Source: Poseidonocella sp. HB161398 (GTDB lineage Bacteria > Pseudomonadota > Alphaproteobacteria > Rhodobacterales > Rhodobacteraceae). From it: a stretch of DNA of 64,000 nt. Below the pieces are notes generated by a model. The model saw only the letters and a list, made by a program, of their open reading frames with translations, did not search any database and was not told the DNA's origin. Positions 52,415 through 62,912 of this stretch are shown here, piece after piece. Where the stretch lies: NCBI RefSeq assembly GCF_005870025.1, contig NZ_VATA01000021.1, positions 53,161 to 117,160 on the forward strand, in the 5' to 3' direction. A program made the position numbers and the translations under genes. Numbering within the stretch: position 1 is the stretch's first letter; each line of letters begins with the position of its first letter.

Positions 52415-52921
52415 GTGCAGGGCACCTTCCGCGGTGTGAAGAAGCAGAAGATCGACACGAAAGGCCGTGTCTCGATCCCGTCTGCCTTCCGCAAGGTGCT
52501 GGAAAGCGGCGATCCCGAACGCAGCCCCGGCGAAGACCCCAACCTCATCATCGTGCACGGCACCAGGGACCGCAAGTTCCTGGAAGGCTACAGCCAGGAC
52601 GCGATGGACCGCGTCGAGGCGAAGATCGCCACGCTGCCCTCGGGCAAGGCGAAGCGGGCGATGACCCAGCTCTACGTCACCGAGACTACAGACATGCGGG
52701 TCGACTCGACCGGCCGGATCGTGCTGCCGAAAGATCTGCGCGAGCGCCTGGGCCTGGCCGAGAGCGACGACCTGACCTTCGCCGGGACGGGCGACACCTT
52801 CCAGATCTGGAAGGCCTCGGCCTATGACGAGGAGGTCGGCTCGGTCGATCTCGAAGACCTGGAAGAATTCGAGCCCGACATGGACATGAACGACCTGCTC
52901 GACCTGCTGACCGGAGGCTGA
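52415..52921 (+). CDS. mraZ: transcriptional regulator MraZ
   Basis: A 168-residue AbrB-like (SpoVT) protein with two copies of the domain: KKQKIDTKGRVSIPSAFRKV (about residues 7-26) and MRVDSTGRIVLPKDLRERLG (about residues 94-113). MraZ binds DNA upstream of its own gene and controls the division cluster. GTG at 52415 is chosen because AGGGGA lies 8 nt upstream and the protein then begins MQGTFRG as expected; GTG at 52391 is a weaker alternative. The acidic C-terminal tail is longer than in E. coli, as is usual for Rhodobacterales. rsmH follows after 3 bp. Confidence 0.92.
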   Translation: MQGTFRGVKKQKIDTKGRVSIPSAFRKVLESGDPERSPGEDPNLIIVHGTRDRKFLEGYSQDAMDRVEAKIATLPSGKAKRAMTQLYVTETTDMRVDSTGRIVLPKDLRERLGLAESDDLTFAGTGDTFQIWKASAYDEEVGSVDLEDLEEFEPDMDMNDLLDLLTGG

Positions 52922-52924
52922 GGA

Positions 52925-53911
52925 ATGGAAGAAGCGCCCCATGTCCCGGTCCTGATCGGCAAGATCATCGAAGCGGTCTCTCCCGTCACGGGCCGCTGGC
53001 TCGACGGCACGCTGGGGGCAGGGGGCTATACCCGCCGCCTGCTCGATGCCGGGGCCGCCCATGTCACTGCGGTCGACCGCGATCCGCTGGCGCTGGAGAT
53101 GGCGGCGGAGTGGGCCGCGGCCTATGGCGACCGTCTGAGCCTGGTCCATGCCACCTTCTCGACGCTCGACACGGCCGATCCCGAGCCGCTCGACGGGATC
53201 ACGCTCGATCTCGGCGTCAGCTCGATGCAGCTCGACCTGGCCGAGCGCGGCTTCTCCTTCCTGCGCGACGGGCCCCTCGACATGCGGATGAGCCAGGACG
53301 GCGTCTCTGCGGCCGATCTCGTCAACCGGGCCTCCGAGGAGGTGCTGGCCGACATTCTCTATCACTATGGAGAGGAGCGCGCCTCGCGCCGGATCGCCCG
53401 CGCGATCGGCGCAGCGCGCAAGGAGGCGCCCATCGAGACCACCGGGCAGCTCGCCAAGATCGTCGAGTCCTGCCTGCCGCGGCCGAAGCCGGGCCAGAGC
53501 CATCCGGCGACGCGCAGCTTCCAGGCGCTCCGGATCGCGGTGAATGACGAATTCGGCGAGCTCGCCACCGCGCTCGAGGCGGCCGAACGGGCACTTGCCC
53601 CCGGCGGCTGGCTGGCGGTCGTCACCTTCCATTCGATGGAGGACCGCGTGGTCAAGCGGTTCATCCAGGCGCGTTCGGCCCGTTCGGGCGGCGGCGGCAG
53701 TCGCTACGCCCCGGCGCAGAAGACGCGCGAGGCGGTCCTCGTGCCGTCGCCCAACCGCGCCATTGCGCCCGACCAGGACGAAATCGACGCCAATCCGCGC
53801 GCGCGCTCGGCCAAGCTGAGGCTCGCGCGGCGCACCGGGGGCCCGCTCTGGCCGCTCGATCGCGCCCAGCTGGGCCTGCCGCCCCGCATCCTGCCCGAGG
53901 ATTTCACATGA
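52925..53911 (+). CDS. rsmH: 16S rRNA m4C1402 methyltransferase RsmH (MraW)
   Basis: A 328-residue SAM-dependent enzyme that N4-methylates C1402 of 16S r[16 protein letters not shown] opens the protein, [14 protein letters not shown] is the SAM loop (about residue 24), [14 protein letters not shown] follows, and [30 protein letters not shown] are conserved RsmH segments. It overlaps ftsL by 4 bp. The length is normal. Confidence 0.94.
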   Translation: MEEAPHVPVLIGKIIEAVSPVTGRWLDGTLGAGGYTRRLLDAGAAHVTAVDRDPLALEMAAEWAAAYGDRLSLVHATFSTLDTADPEPLDGITLDLGVSSMQLDLAERGFSFLRDGPLDMRMSQDGVSAADLVNRASEEVLADILYHYGEERASRRIARAIGAARKEAPIETTGQLAKIVESCLPRPKPGQSHPATRSFQALRIAVNDEFGELATALEAAERALAPGGWLAVVTFHSMEDRVVKRFIQARSARSGGGGSRYAPAQKTREAVLVPSPNRAIAPDQDEIDANPRARSAKLRLARRTGGPLWPLDRAQLGLPPRILPEDFT

Positions 53912-54261
53912 AGACGCTGATCGGTTTCCTGCTCGGACTGGCCGTTCTCGGCCTCGGCTTCTGGGCCTACCAGGAGAACTACCGCACCCGCGACGCGATG
54001 GACCAGGTCGGCGCGACGCAGCACGAGATCATGCGGCTGCGCGACGAGCTGACCATGCTGCGCGCCGAATGGGCCTGGCTGAACCGCCCCGAGCGGCTGC
54101 GGCTGCTGGTGGAGGCCAATGGCGCGGCGCTGCAGCTCAGCGACATGGCGCCGGACCGGTTCGGCGTGCTCGACCAGGTCGCCTATCCGACGCGGCCCTA
54201 CCTGTCCTCGGCGCCCGCAGGGGCGCTGTCCGATGGCGCAACGACGGAGGAACGGCCATGA
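53908..54261 (+). CDS. ftsL: cell division protein FtsL
   Basis: A 117-residue bitopic membrane protein. Residues 3-21 are the single transmembrane helix ([18 protein letters not shown]), followed by a periplasmic coiled coil ([34 protein letters not shown]). [12 protein letters not shown] is typical of alphaproteobacterial FtsL. It would join FtsB and FtsQ at the septum. Its start and stop overlap rsmH and ftsI as ATGA. Confidence 0.87.
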   Translation: MKTLIGFLLGLAVLGLGFWAYQENYRTRDAMDQVGATQHEIMRLRDELTMLRAEWAWLNRPERLRLLVEANGAALQLSDMAPDRFGVLDQVAYPTRPYLSSAPAGALSDGATTEERP

Positions 54262-56078
54262 CCGAGCCGACCGGAGACGGCGAACAGCCGCGCCGCCCGC
54301 TGCGCCCGCTGGCGCCGGTGCTGCGCGCGCGCGACCGCGGCGAGAATCCCGACCTGATCGAGCGGGCGAACCGCATCCGCCGCCACGAGACGATCCGAGA
54401 GAAGCTGATGGCCCGCGCCGAGGGCCGGCTGATCGTGCTGGGCCTGTTCTTCCTGGCGGTCTTCGGCACGGTCGGCATGCGCATGGGGCAGCTTGCCACC
54501 TCGGTGCCCGAAGAGCCCCGGGTGTCGCTCTTCGGCTCGACCATCACCAGCGCACGGGCCGATATCGTCGACCGCAAGGGCCGGGTGCTGGCCACCAACC
54601 TGCATACCCAGGCGCTCTATGCCCACCCGCAGGACATGATCGACATCCCCTATGCGGTGGACGAGCTGGTCAGGATCTTCCCCGATCTCGACCATGACGC
54701 GCTCTTGGCGCGGCTGAGCCAGAAGGGCCGCAAATTCGTCTGGCTGCGCCGTACCCTCTCGCCCGAGGAAGTGCAGGCGGTGCATGACATCGGCGATCCG
54801 GGGCTGCTCTTTGCCACCCGCGACATGCGGCTCTATCCGAACGGCCATCTCGCCGCCCATGTGCTGGGCGGGGCGAGCTTCGGCGACGAGGGCGTGCGCG
54901 CGGCCGAGGTGATCGGCGTCGCCGGGGTCGAGAAGGCGATGGATGCGCGGCTGCGCGATCCGGCGAAGGTCGGCGAGCCGCTGCAGCTGTCGATCGACCT
55001 GTCGCTGCAGGCGGCGACGCGCAAGGTGCTGCAGGGGGGGATCGACCTCTACAATGCCAAGGGCGGCAGCGCCATCATCATGGACATCCATACCGGCGAG
55101 GTCCTGACCATGGTCTCGCTGCCCGATTTCGACCCGAACCGGCGGCCGCGCCCGGCGCTGAAGGGCGATCCGTCGGAAAGCCCGCTCTTCAACCGCGCGG
55201 TGCTGGGCGTCTACGAGCTGGGCTCGGTCTTCAAGATCTTCGCCGTCTCCAATGCATTGGATCTGGGCCTCGTCACGCCCGACACGCTGATCGATACCGA
55301 GAGCCCGCTGGTCTACGGCCGCTTCAAGATCGGCGATTTCCACAATTACGGGCCGACCAAGACCGTGCGCGGGGTGATCGAGGTGTCGTCCAACGTCGGC
55401 ACCGCCCATATCGCCCAGATGATCGGCCCGACCCGGCAGAAGGAATTCCTGGGCAAGTTCGGCTTCTTCGAGCCGACGCCACTGGAGCTGGTCGAGGCGC
55501 CGACCGGCCGGCCGCTGCTGCCCAAGGTCTGGGGCGACCTGGCGGGGATGACGATCTCCTTCGGCCACGGCATGTCCTCGAGCCCGATGCACCTGGCGGC
55601 GGGCTATGCCTCGCTGCTCAATGGCGGGCACAAGGTGACGCCGACGATCTTGAAGCACCAGGGCATTGTCCCCGAGGGCGAGCGGGTCGTCTCCGAGCAG
55701 ACCTCGCGCCAGGCACGCGAGATGCTGCGCCTCGTGGTCACCGACGGCACCGCCTCGATGGGCGACGTGCCGGGCTACTACGTCGCGGGCAAGACCGGCA
55801 CGGCCGACAAGCCGAAGCCGGGCGGCGGCTACTACAAGGACCGCAACATGGTCACCTTCGCCTCGATCTTCCCCTATTACGATCCGAAATACGTGGTCAT
55901 CACCACGCTGGACGAGGCCTCGGTCTTCGCGGCGGGGATGGAACGGCGGACCGCGGGCTGGACGGTGGTGCCGGTGGCCGCCGAACTGATCCGCCGCGTC
56001 GCACCGCTGCTGGACATGCGGCCCGCAATTGAAGAGCCTGCGCCTAGTGGGATACGAGAAGCCCGCAACAGCCATTGA
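54258..56078 (+). CDS. ftsI: septal peptidoglycan transpeptidase FtsI (PBP3)
   Basis: A 606-residue class B penicillin-binding protein. A cytoplasmic tail of about 55 residues is followed by one transmembrane helix (LIVLGLFFLAVFGTVGMRMG), the dimerisation domain and the transpeptidase domain. Active-site motifs are YELGSVFKIF (S-x-x-K with the nucleophile Ser), VSSNVGT (SxN) and AGKTGTADK (KTG). The ATG at 54258 overlaps the ftsL stop. It crosslinks septal peptidoglycan with FtsW. Confidence 0.93.
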   Translation: MTEPTGDGEQPRRPLRPLAPVLRARDRGENPDLIERANRIRRHETIREKLMARAEGRLIVLGLFFLAVFGTVGMRMGQLATSVPEEPRVSLFGSTITSARADIVDRKGRVLATNLHTQALYAHPQDMIDIPYAVDELVRIFPDLDHDALLARLSQKGRKFVWLRRTLSPEEVQAVHDIGDPGLLFATRDMRLYPNGHLAAHVLGGASFGDEGVRAAEVIGVAGVEKAMDARLRDPAKVGEPLQLSIDLSLQAATRKVLQGGIDLYNAKGGSAIIMDIHTGEVLTMVSLPDFDPNRRPRPALKGDPSESPLFNRAVLGVYELGSVFKIFAVSNALDLGLVTPDTLIDTESPLVYGRFKIGDFHNYGPTKTVRGVIEVSSNVGTAHIAQMIGPTRQKEFLGKFGFFEPTPLELVEAPTGRPLLPKVWGDLAGMTISFGHGMSSSPMHLAAGYASLLNGGHKVTPTILKHQGIVPEGERVVSEQTSRQAREMLRLVVTDGTASMGDVPGYYVAGKTGTADKPKPGGGYYKDRNMVTFASIFPYYDPKYVVITTLDEASVFAAGMERRTAGWTVVPVAAELIRRVAPLLDMRPAIEEPAPSGIREARNSH

Positions 56079-56087
56079 GGGGCCGCC

Positions 56088-57581
56088 ATGACCGCGAACA
56101 CCGCCCAGGTTAAGTCACTGGCAGAGCTCGGCTTGCACGCCAAGGCCGGGCGCGAGGCGCGAATCACCGGGATCGCGCTGGACAGCCGCCGGGTCGGCGA
56201 GGGCAACCTCTTCGCCGCTCTGCCGGGCTCGAAGATCCATGGCGCGGCCTTCGTGCCCGCCGCACTGGAGCAGGGGGCGGCGGCGATCCTGACCGATCCC
56301 GAGGGCGCCAAGCTGGCCACCGGCGCGCTGATCGGCTCGGGCGCCGCGCTGATCGTCACCGAGGATGCGCGCGAGGCGCTCTCGGCAGCGGCCGCGCTCT
56401 GGTACGGCGCCCAGCCCGAGACCGCCGTGGCCGTCACCGGCACCAACGGCAAGACCTCGGTCGCGACCTTCACCCGCCAGATCTGGGAGGCGCTCGGCCG
56501 CAAGGCGGTCAATCTGGGCACTACCGGGATCGAGGGGGGCTATGCCGCGCCGCTCCACCACACCACGCCCGACGCGCTGACGCTGCACAAGCATCTCGCC
56601 GCGATGGCGGCCGAGGGGGTGACGCATCTGGCGATGGAGGCGTCGTCGCACGGGCTGGACCAGCGCCGGCTGGACGGCGTGTCCCTGGCGGCGGGGGCCT
56701 TCACGAATTTCACCCAGGACCACCTAGACTACCACCATACGTTCGAGGCCTATTTCGAGGCCAAGGCCGGGCTTTTCGCGCGGCTTCTGGGCGATGACGG
56801 CGTGGCGGTGGTCAATCTCGACGATCCGCGCGGGCTCGACATCGCCGAGCTGGCCGAGAGCCGCGGCCAGGAGGTGATCGGCGTCGGCCATTCCGAGGCG
56901 GCCGAGCTGCGCATCACCGGCCAGCGCTATGACGGCTCGGGCCAGGATCTGCGCTTCAACTGGCAGGGCCAGCCCTACCAGACGCGGCTGTCGCTGATCG
57001 GCGGCTTCCAGGCGCTCAACGTGCTCTGCGCGGCCGGGCTCGCCATCGCCGCGGGCGAGGAGCCCGGCGAGGTCTTCGAGGTGCTGCCGCGGCTCAGGAC
57101 CGTGCGCGGGCGGATGCAGCATGTCGCCACCCGCGGCAATGGCGGCACGGTCTTCGTCGATTTCGCCCATACACCCGACGCGGTGGCGACGGCGCTCCGT
57201 GCGCTGCGCCCGCATGTGCTGGGCAATCTCGTCGTGGTGCTGGGCGCGGGCGGCGACCGCGACATGACCAAGCGCCCGCTGATGGGCGAGGCGGCGGCGC
57301 AATATGCCGACCAGGTGATCGTCACCGACGACAATCCGCGCAGCGAGGACCCGGCGGCGATCCGCGCCATGGTGATGGCGGGCTGTCCGGGCGCGCTCAA
57401 TATCGGCGACCGGGCCGAGGCGATCCTGCGCGGCGTCGACGCGCTGGGGCCGGGCGACGCGCTGCTGATCGCGGGGAAGGGCCACGAGACCGGCCAGACC
57501 GTGGGCGACACGGTCTATCCCTTCGACGATGCAGAACAGGCAAGCGTGGCGGTCTCCGCGCTGGAGGGAAAGCAGCCGTGA
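56088..57581 (+). CDS. murE: UDP-MurNAc-tripeptide synthetase MurE (meso-DAP adding)
   Basis: A 497-residue Mur ligase that adds the third peptide residue to UDP-MurNAc-L-Ala-D-Glu. ATP loop VTGTNGKTSVATF (about residue 117), NFTQDHLDYH, the carbamylated-Lys region YFEAKAGLF, and DDNPRSEDPAAI, whose DNPR indicates meso-diaminopimelate as substrate. It starts 9 bp after ftsI and overlaps murF by 4 bp. Confidence 0.94.
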   Translation: MTANTAQVKSLAELGLHAKAGREARITGIALDSRRVGEGNLFAALPGSKIHGAAFVPAALEQGAAAILTDPEGAKLATGALIGSGAALIVTEDAREALSAAAALWYGAQPETAVAVTGTNGKTSVATFTRQIWEALGRKAVNLGTTGIEGGYAAPLHHTTPDALTLHKHLAAMAAEGVTHLAMEASSHGLDQRRLDGVSLAAGAFTNFTQDHLDYHHTFEAYFEAKAGLFARLLGDDGVAVVNLDDPRGLDIAELAESRGQEVIGVGHSEAAELRITGQRYDGSGQDLRFNWQGQPYQTRLSLIGGFQALNVLCAAGLAIAAGEEPGEVFEVLPRLRTVRGRMQHVATRGNGGTVFVDFAHTPDAVATALRALRPHVLGNLVVVLGAGGDRDMTKRPLMGEAAAQYADQVIVTDDNPRSEDPAAIRAMVMAGCPGALNIGDRAEAILRGVDALGPGDALLIAGKGHETGQTVGDTVYPFDDAEQASVAVSALEGKQP

Positions 57582-58975
57582 CCCCGCTCTGGACGTCCGA
57601 AGAGGCGGCCGCCGCCACCGGCGGCACCGCCGACATCCCCTTTGCCGTGACCGGCCTGTCGATCGACACCCGCTCGATCCGCCCCGGCGAGATGTTCATC
57701 GCGCTGAAGGACCAGCGCGACGGCCATGACTTCGTCGCCCAGGCGCTGGAGAAGGGTGCCGCCGCGGCGCTGGTCTCGCGCCGTCCCGAGGGCGTGGCCG
57801 CGGACGCGCCGCTGCTGGTCGTGCCCGAGGTGCTGCCCGCGCTCGAGGCGCTGGCCAAGGCCGCGCGGGCGCGGACCCGGGCGAAGGTGATCGGCGTGAC
57901 CGGCTCGGTCGGCAAGACCTCCACCAAGGAGATGCTGCGCCATGTGCTGTCGCGCCAGGGCCGCGTCCATGCCGCCGAGAAGAGCTTCAACAACCACTGG
58001 GGCGTGCCGCTGACGCTGGCGCGGATGCCGCGGGACGCCGATTTCGCGGTGATCGAGATCGGCATGAACCATCCCGGCGAGATCGGCCCGCTGGCGACGC
58101 TCGCCGATCTCGACATGGCGGTCATCACCACCGTGGCGGCCGTGCATCTGGAGGCCTTCGACAGCGTCGATGGCATCGCTCGCGAGAAGGCGGCGATCTT
58201 CACCGGGCTCCGGCTCGGCGGCGCGGCGATCATCAATGGCGACCTGGAGACGACGGCGCTGCTGCAGAAGGTGGCGATCGAGGCCGGGGGCGATCCGGTG
58301 CTTTTCGGCCATGAGGGCACGCGGGCGCGGCTGGCCGAGACCCGGCTGGTCGCCGGTGGCACCGAGCTGGCCGCCGAGATCGAGGGCGTGCGCTACGAGA
58401 CGCGGCTGTCGACGCCGGGGCGCCATTTCGCGATGAACGCGGTCGCCGTGCTGGCGGCGGTGAAGATGCTGGGGCTGGACCTGGGCCAGGCGGCGCGCGA
58501 CCTGGCGGACTGGACGCCGCCCGCGGGGCGCGGCACCACCGAGACCGTCCTGCTGGAGCAGGGGGCGGTGACGCTGCTCGACGATGCCTACAACGCCAAT
58601 CCCACCTCGGTCGGCGCCGCCTTCGAGGTGCTGGCCGCGACCCAGCCCGGGGGCCCCGGCGGCCGCCGGATCGCCGTGCTGGGCGACATGCTGGAGCTCG
58701 GCCCCGAGGCGCGCGCGATCCATGCCGCGCTGGCGGGGCACAACGCGCTTTCGGCGATCGACGGGGTGATCGCCGTCGGTCCGCTGATGGCCGAGCTCGA
58801 CGCCGCTCTGCCCGCGGAGAAGCGGCTGGGCCGTTTCGCCACGGCCGCCGAGGCGGCGCGGGCGCTTCCGGGGATGCTGCGCGCCCATGACGTGGTGCTG
58901 GCCAAGGGGTCGCTCGGATCGAAAGTCTCTCAGGTCGTCACCGCGCTCCGCGAGGCGGCCAAGCAAGGAACCTGA
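57578..58975 (+). CDS. murF: UDP-MurNAc-tripeptide D-Ala-D-Ala ligase MurF
   Basis: A 465-residue Mur ligase that attaches D-Ala-D-Ala to give the UDP-MurNAc-pentapeptide. The N-terminal domain has [19 protein letters not shown], the ATP loop is [14 protein letters not shown] (about residue 109), then [25 protein letters not shown] and [13 protein letters not shown]. The GTG start overlaps the murE stop (GTGA). mraY follows after 5 bp. Confidence 0.94.
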   Translation: MTPLWTSEEAAAATGGTADIPFAVTGLSIDTRSIRPGEMFIALKDQRDGHDFVAQALEKGAAAALVSRRPEGVAADAPLLVVPEVLPALEALAKAARARTRAKVIGVTGSVGKTSTKEMLRHVLSRQGRVHAAEKSFNNHWGVPLTLARMPRDADFAVIEIGMNHPGEIGPLATLADLDMAVITTVAAVHLEAFDSVDGIAREKAAIFTGLRLGGAAIINGDLETTALLQKVAIEAGGDPVLFGHEGTRARLAETRLVAGGTELAAEIEGVRYETRLSTPGRHFAMNAVAVLAAVKMLGLDLGQAARDLADWTPPAGRGTTETVLLEQGAVTLLDDAYNANPTSVGAAFEVLAATQPGGPGGRRIAVLGDMLELGPEARAIHAALAGHNALSAIDGVIAVGPLMAELDAALPAEKRLGRFATAAEAARALPGMLRAHDVVLAKGSLGSKVSQVVTALREAAKQGT

Positions 58976-58980
58976 CGGAA

Positions 58981-60063
58981 ATGTTCTACTGGCTGGCGGC
59001 GCTCTCGGATGGCGGCGATGTCTTCAACCTCTTTCGCTACATCACCTTCCGCGCGGGCATGGCCTTCGCCACGGCGCTGGTCTTCGGCTTCCTCTTCGGG
59101 CGGCCGCTGATCAACCTGCTGCGCCGCACCCAGGGCAAGGGTCAGCCGATCCGCACCGACGGGCCCGAGACGCATTTCTCCAAGGCGGGCACGCCGACCA
59201 TGGGCGGGGTGCTGATCCTCGGCGCGCTGATGGTCTCGACCCTGCTCTGGGCGCGGCTCGACAATTCCTTCGTCTGGATGTGCCTGATGGTGACCGCGGG
59301 CTTCGGCCTGATCGGCTTCGCCGACGACTATGCCAAGGTCTCCAAGCAGAACGTCTCGGGCGTCTCGGGCAAGGTGCGGCTGGGGCTCGGCTTCCTGATC
59401 GCCGGGGTGGCCTCGGCCTGGATGATGGCGGTGCACCCGCCCGAGCTGACCGGCAACCTCGCCTTCCCGATCTTCAAGACCTTCCTTCTGCACCTCGGCT
59501 GGTTCTACATCCCGTTCTCGATGCTCGTCATCGTCGGCGCCGCCAATGCGGTGAACCTGACCGACGGGCTGGACGGGCTGGCGGTCATGCCGGTGATGAT
59601 CGCCGCCGCGACACTGGGGATCATCGCCTATGTGGTCGGCCGCGCGGACTTCTCCAGCTATCTCGACGTGCACTATGTCGACGGCACGGGCGAGCTTCTG
59701 ATCTTCTGCGCCGCGCTGATCGGCGGGGGGCTGGGCTTTCTGTGGTACAACGCGCCGCCCGCGGCGGTCTTCATGGGCGATACCGGCTCGCTGGCGCTCG
59801 GCGGCGCGCTCGGCGCGATCGCGGTGGCGACCAAGCACGAGATCGTGCTGGGCATCGTCGGCGGGCTCTTCGTGGTCGAGGCGCTGTCGGTGATCATCCA
59901 GGTCGGCTATTTCAAGCGCACCGGCAAGCGGGTCTTCCTGATGGCGCCGATCCACCACCATTTCGAGAAGAAGGGCTGGCAGGAGCCGCAGATCGTGATC
60001 CGCTTCTGGATCATCTCGCTGATCCTGGCGCTGATCGGCCTGGCGACGCTGAAAGTGCGCTGA
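58981..60063 (+). CDS. mraY: phospho-MurNAc-pentapeptide translocase MraY
   Basis: A 360-residue polytopic enzyme with about ten helices that transfers phospho-MurNAc-pentapeptide to undecaprenyl phosphate, giving lipid I. Conserved segments are [33 protein letters not shown] (Asp pair), [13 protein letters not shown] and [12 protein letters not shown], then [12 protein letters not shown]. The length equals that of E. coli MraY. Confidence 0.95.
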   Translation: MFYWLAALSDGGDVFNLFRYITFRAGMAFATALVFGFLFGRPLINLLRRTQGKGQPIRTDGPETHFSKAGTPTMGGVLILGALMVSTLLWARLDNSFVWMCLMVTAGFGLIGFADDYAKVSKQNVSGVSGKVRLGLGFLIAGVASAWMMAVHPPELTGNLAFPIFKTFLLHLGWFYIPFSMLVIVGAANAVNLTDGLDGLAVMPVMIAAATLGIIAYVVGRADFSSYLDVHYVDGTGELLIFCAALIGGGLGFLWYNAPPAAVFMGDTGSLALGGALGAIAVATKHEIVLGIVGGLFVVEALSVIIQVGYFKRTGKRVFLMAPIHHHFEKKGWQEPQIVIRFWIISLILALIGLATLKVR

Positions 60064-60067
60064 GCCG

Positions 60068-60475
60068 ATGATGCGCGTCCCCGCCACCCCGATCAATCCC
60101 CGCCACAAGCGGCTTGACGAGGCGGCCGGCGCGCTGTCGCGCTCGGGCTTCCTGGCGGCGGGGACGGGGTCGCTGGCGGCGGTCGCCTGGAAGCTCTTCC
60201 ATGTCGAGGGGCCGCTGCGCTTTCTCAGCCTGCCCGTGGGGCTCTCCTCGGCGCTGTTTCTCGGCTGCGCCTTCTTCCTTTTCACGCTGGGCTGCGTCTG
60301 GCTGGTGACAGCGGTCTTTCCCGACGAGGAGATCGGCGCGCCGCGGCCGCACGGCCTGCGCAAGCGGCTGACGGTGCTGGGGCTGGTCCTGCTGATCATG
60401 CCCTTCGAATTCGTCCTGCTCTTCGCCGGGGCGACCGGCGCGGCGCTGGTCTTCGACACGTTCGGGCGGCTCTGA
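60068..60475 (+). CDS. hypothetical small membrane protein in the dcw cluster
   Basis: A 135-residue protein I do not recognise. Three hydrophobic segments are visible, about residues 52-68, 68-83 and 103-131 (FLSLPVGLSSALFLGCAFFL, LTVLGLVLLIMPFEFVLLFA). It starts 4 bp after mraY and so is co-transcribed. Standard dcw clusters place murD directly after mraY, so this and the next gene are insertions or lineage-specific members. Role unknown. Confidence 0.65.
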   Translation: MMRVPATPINPRHKRLDEAAGALSRSGFLAAGTGSLAAVAWKLFHVEGPLRFLSLPVGLSSALFLGCAFFLFTLGCVWLVTAVFPDEEIGAPRPHGLRKRLTVLGLVLLIMPFEFVLLFAGATGAALVFDTFGRL

Positions 60476-60532
60476 CGCCCATGGGCGGCCCGGGCCGGGG
60501 CCGCGGAAGCGACGCGCTTGAGGAAGGACCCG

Positions 60533-61177
60533 ATGCGCCCCTGCGAGAGACTGGTGGAAAGCTGCCGCGACGACTGGGAGGCGGTGACGGGGCATGCCTT
60601 CCTGCAGGCGCTGGCCGCGGGCCGGCTGCCGCGCGGCAAGATGGCCTGGTACCTGGCGCAGGGCCAGGCCTGCACCGACGCTTTCGTCCGGCTCCTGGCT
60701 GCGGCCGCGGCCCATGCGCCGGATCTGGCTGGAAGCTTGCGCGCGGCGCGGATCCTGGCGCAGATGGAGGCGGCGGGGCAGAGGCTGTGCCGCTCTTCCG
60801 CCGGGCTCTGCGGCAGGGCGGCCGAGACCGGGCCCTGCGGCACCGGGGCGGCGCTGCTCGGCCTGGCCGGTCAGTCGGGCTGCTACGCGCAGATGCTGGC
60901 GGCGCTCCTGGCCGCGGACTGGAGCCTGGCCAGCTGGGCCGCCGCGCAGGACGCCGCGCGGACGGGCGCGCCGGACTGGGCTGCGGGCTGGATCGGCCAT
61001 TACGGCGATCCGCGGCTGGGCGAGGCACTGCGCGCCTTCTGCGGCGAGCTCGACGCGCTCTGGCCCGGGCTCGACGCGGCGGCGCAGGGCGCGGCGGCGG
61101 AGATGTTCCGCCTGGTGCAGGCGCATGGCCGCGCGCTTCTCGACGCGGCCTGGGCAATCGACATGGCGGCGGGCTGA
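60533..61177 (+). CDS. TenA/thiaminase-II-like protein
   Basis: A 214-residue all-helical protein resembling the TenA/HO-like fold: [40 protein letters not shown] (about residues 37-56) are the typical helix 1-3 sequence, where Tyr and Gln in WYLAQ replace the family F-x-x-Y-x-x-Q. The conserved catalytic Cys/Glu of TenA are not obvious; there is a [13 protein letters not shown] segment and a late [22 protein letters not shown] precedes the ATG. Placed between mraY and murD, it is out of context for thiamine salvage, so the function may differ. Confidence 0.5.
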   Translation: MRPCERLVESCRDDWEAVTGHAFLQALAAGRLPRGKMAWYLAQGQACTDAFVRLLAAAAAHAPDLAGSLRAARILAQMEAAGQRLCRSSAGLCGRAAETGPCGTGAALLGLAGQSGCYAQMLAALLAADWSLASWAAAQDAARTGAPDWAAGWIGHYGDPRLGEALRAFCGELDALWPGLDAAAQGAAAEMFRLVQAHGRALLDAAWAIDMAAG

Positions 61178-61217
61178 GCCCGGCCGCGACAACGCAAAGA
61201 CGCAACGGAGTAACGAG

Positions 61218-62627
61218 ATGATCCCGGTACGAGGCATGCAAGGCGCGCGGGTGGCGGTTCTGGGGCTGGGACGCTCCGGCCTGTCGGCGGCGGCGGCGCT
61301 CGAGGCGGGCGGCGCCGAGCCGGTCTGCTGGGACGACAGCCCGGAGGGCCGTGCCAAGGCCGAAGCCGCGGGGCACGAGATCCGCGACCTGACCAAGCCC
61401 GGCGCCATGCACGGGCTCGACCGCCTGGTGGTCTCGCCCGGCATCCCGCATCTCTACCCCCATCCCCACCCGGTGATCCGCGCCGCGCTGGAAGAGGGCG
61501 TGCCGGTCGACAATGACATCGGGCTTTTCTTCCGCTCCTTCGCGGGCGCCGAATGGGCCGATTTCGACGTGCCGCCGAAAGTGGTGGCGATCACCGGCTC
61601 GAACGGCAAGTCGACGACGACCGCGCTGATCCACCACTGCCTGGAGGAGGCCGGGAAGGAGGCGCAGCTAGCCGGCAATATCGGCCGCGGCGTGCTCGAT
61701 ATCGATCCGCCGGGCGATGGCGGAGTCGTGGTGCTGGAGCTGTCGAGCTACCAGACCGACCTGGCGCGGGCGCTGACCCCGGACGTGGCGGTCTTCACCA
61801 ATCTCTCGCCCGACCATCTCGACCGCCATGGCGGCATGGGCGGCTATTTCGCCGCCAAGCGCAGGCTCTTCGCCGAGGGCGGGCCCGACCGCGCGGTGAT
61901 CGGCATCGACGAGGAGGAGGGGCTGTTCCTGGCGGGGCAGATGGCCGAGGCGCCCTCCGACGACCGGGTGATCCGGGTCAGCGTCACGCAGAAGCTCGAC
62001 GGGCCGGGCTGGAACGTCTTCGCCCGCAAGGGCTTCCTGTCGGAATACCGCAAGGGGCGGCAGGCGGGCTCGATCGACCTGCGCGGCATCCGCGGCCTGC
62101 CGGGGCGGCACAACCACCAGAATGCCTGCGCCGCCTATGCCGCGCTGCGCTCTCTGGGGCTGGCGCCGCGCGACATCGAGGCGGGCTTCCGCAGCTTCGC
62201 GGGCCTTCCGCACCGCAGCCAGATCATCGCCGAGGCGGCCGGCGTCACCTATGTGAACGATTCGAAGGCGACCAATGTCGACAGCGCGGCGCAGGCGCTG
62301 CAGGCCTTCCCGAAGATCCGCTGGATCGCGGGCGGGCTGGGCAAGGACGGCGGCATCGCCGCGCTGGAGCCGCATCTGGGCGCGGTGGTGAAGGCCTATC
62401 TGATCGGCCATTCGGCCCGGGATTTCGCGCTGCAGCTCGGCGGGCTCGACCACGAGATCAGCGAGACGATGGAGCAGGCAGTGGCCATGGCCATGGCCGA
62501 GGCGGGCGAGGGCGAAACCGTGCTGCTGGCCCCGGCGGCGGCGAGCTTCGACCAGTATCCGAATTTCGAGAAGCGGGGCGAGGATTTCACCCGCATCGTG
62601 CGCCGCCGGCTGGGTCTCGGGGACTGA
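61218..62627 (+). CDS. murD: UDP-MurNAc-L-alanine:D-glutamate ligase MurD
   Basis: A 469-residue Mur ligase that adds D-Glu to UDP-MurNAc-L-Ala. It has the N-terminal Rossmann loop [15 protein letters not shown], the ATP loop [16 protein letters not shown] (about residue 123), [25 protein letters not shown], the [15 protein letters not shown] region and a late [20 protein letters not shown]. The ATG at 61218 follows a GGAG 8 nt upstream. In most relatives ftsW and murG follow; here tRNA-Val and an integrated element come next. Confidence 0.94.
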   Translation: MIPVRGMQGARVAVLGLGRSGLSAAAALEAGGAEPVCWDDSPEGRAKAEAAGHEIRDLTKPGAMHGLDRLVVSPGIPHLYPHPHPVIRAALEEGVPVDNDIGLFFRSFAGAEWADFDVPPKVVAITGSNGKSTTTALIHHCLEEAGKEAQLAGNIGRGVLDIDPPGDGGVVVLELSSYQTDLARALTPDVAVFTNLSPDHLDRHGGMGGYFAAKRRLFAEGGPDRAVIGIDEEEGLFLAGQMAEAPSDDRVIRVSVTQKLDGPGWNVFARKGFLSEYRKGRQAGSIDLRGIRGLPGRHNHQNACAAYAALRSLGLAPRDIEAGFRSFAGLPHRSQIIAEAAGVTYVNDSKATNVDSAAQALQAFPKIRWIAGGLGKDGGIAALEPHLGAVVKAYLIGHSARDFALQLGGLDHEISETMEQAVAMAMAEAGEGETVLLAPAAASFDQYPNFEKRGEDFTRIVRRRLGLGD

Positions 62628-62717
62628 TCGGCGCCCCTTTCCGCGCCCCTGGCCGGGCCCGCCCGAAGGCGCGTCCGGCCTGCCGCAGAGGAATCCGATT
62701 TTTTTTCGGAAACGCTC

Positions 62718-62746
62718 TTGCGGCCCCCGGAGCATCTCTTTAAAGA
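62718..62746 (+). promoter_or_regulatory. promoter of tRNA-Val
   Basis: TTGCGG (62718-62723), 17-bp spacer, TAAAGA (62741-62746), placed about 10 bp before the mature tRNA 5' end. CCGATTTTTTTTCGG upstream (near 62696-62710) may terminate murD transcription. Confidence 0.6.
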
Positions 62747-62756
62747 GCGCTCCACC

Positions 62757-62831
62757 GGGTGATTAGCTCAGTGGTAGAGCGCTTCGTTCACATCGAAGAT
62801 GTCAGGAGTTCGAATCTCTTATCACCCACCA
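62757..62831 (+). tRNA. tRNA-Val (anticodon CAC)
   Basis: The acceptor arm GGGTGAT (62757-62763) pairs with ATCACCC (62821-62827), followed by A and an encoded CCA. The D-arm is GCTC-AGTGGTA-GAGC, the anticodon stem CTTCG/CGAAG encloses TTCACAT with anticodon CAC (Val, GTG codons), and the T-loop reads GTTCGAATC. The 3' end is probably the attachment site of the element that follows. Confidence 0.95.
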
Positions 62832-62912
62832 CCGCCTCCCTAAAGCGCAGTAAAATCAATGCCGACATGTCCCACATTTCGGCTCTGCTGGATGGCGTGG
62901 GACACAATGGCA

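Noticed and set aside
53908..62627. Large antisense frames across the division cluster
   Set aside because: All lie opposite well-known cell-wall genes and lack motifs; they result from high GC at third positions.
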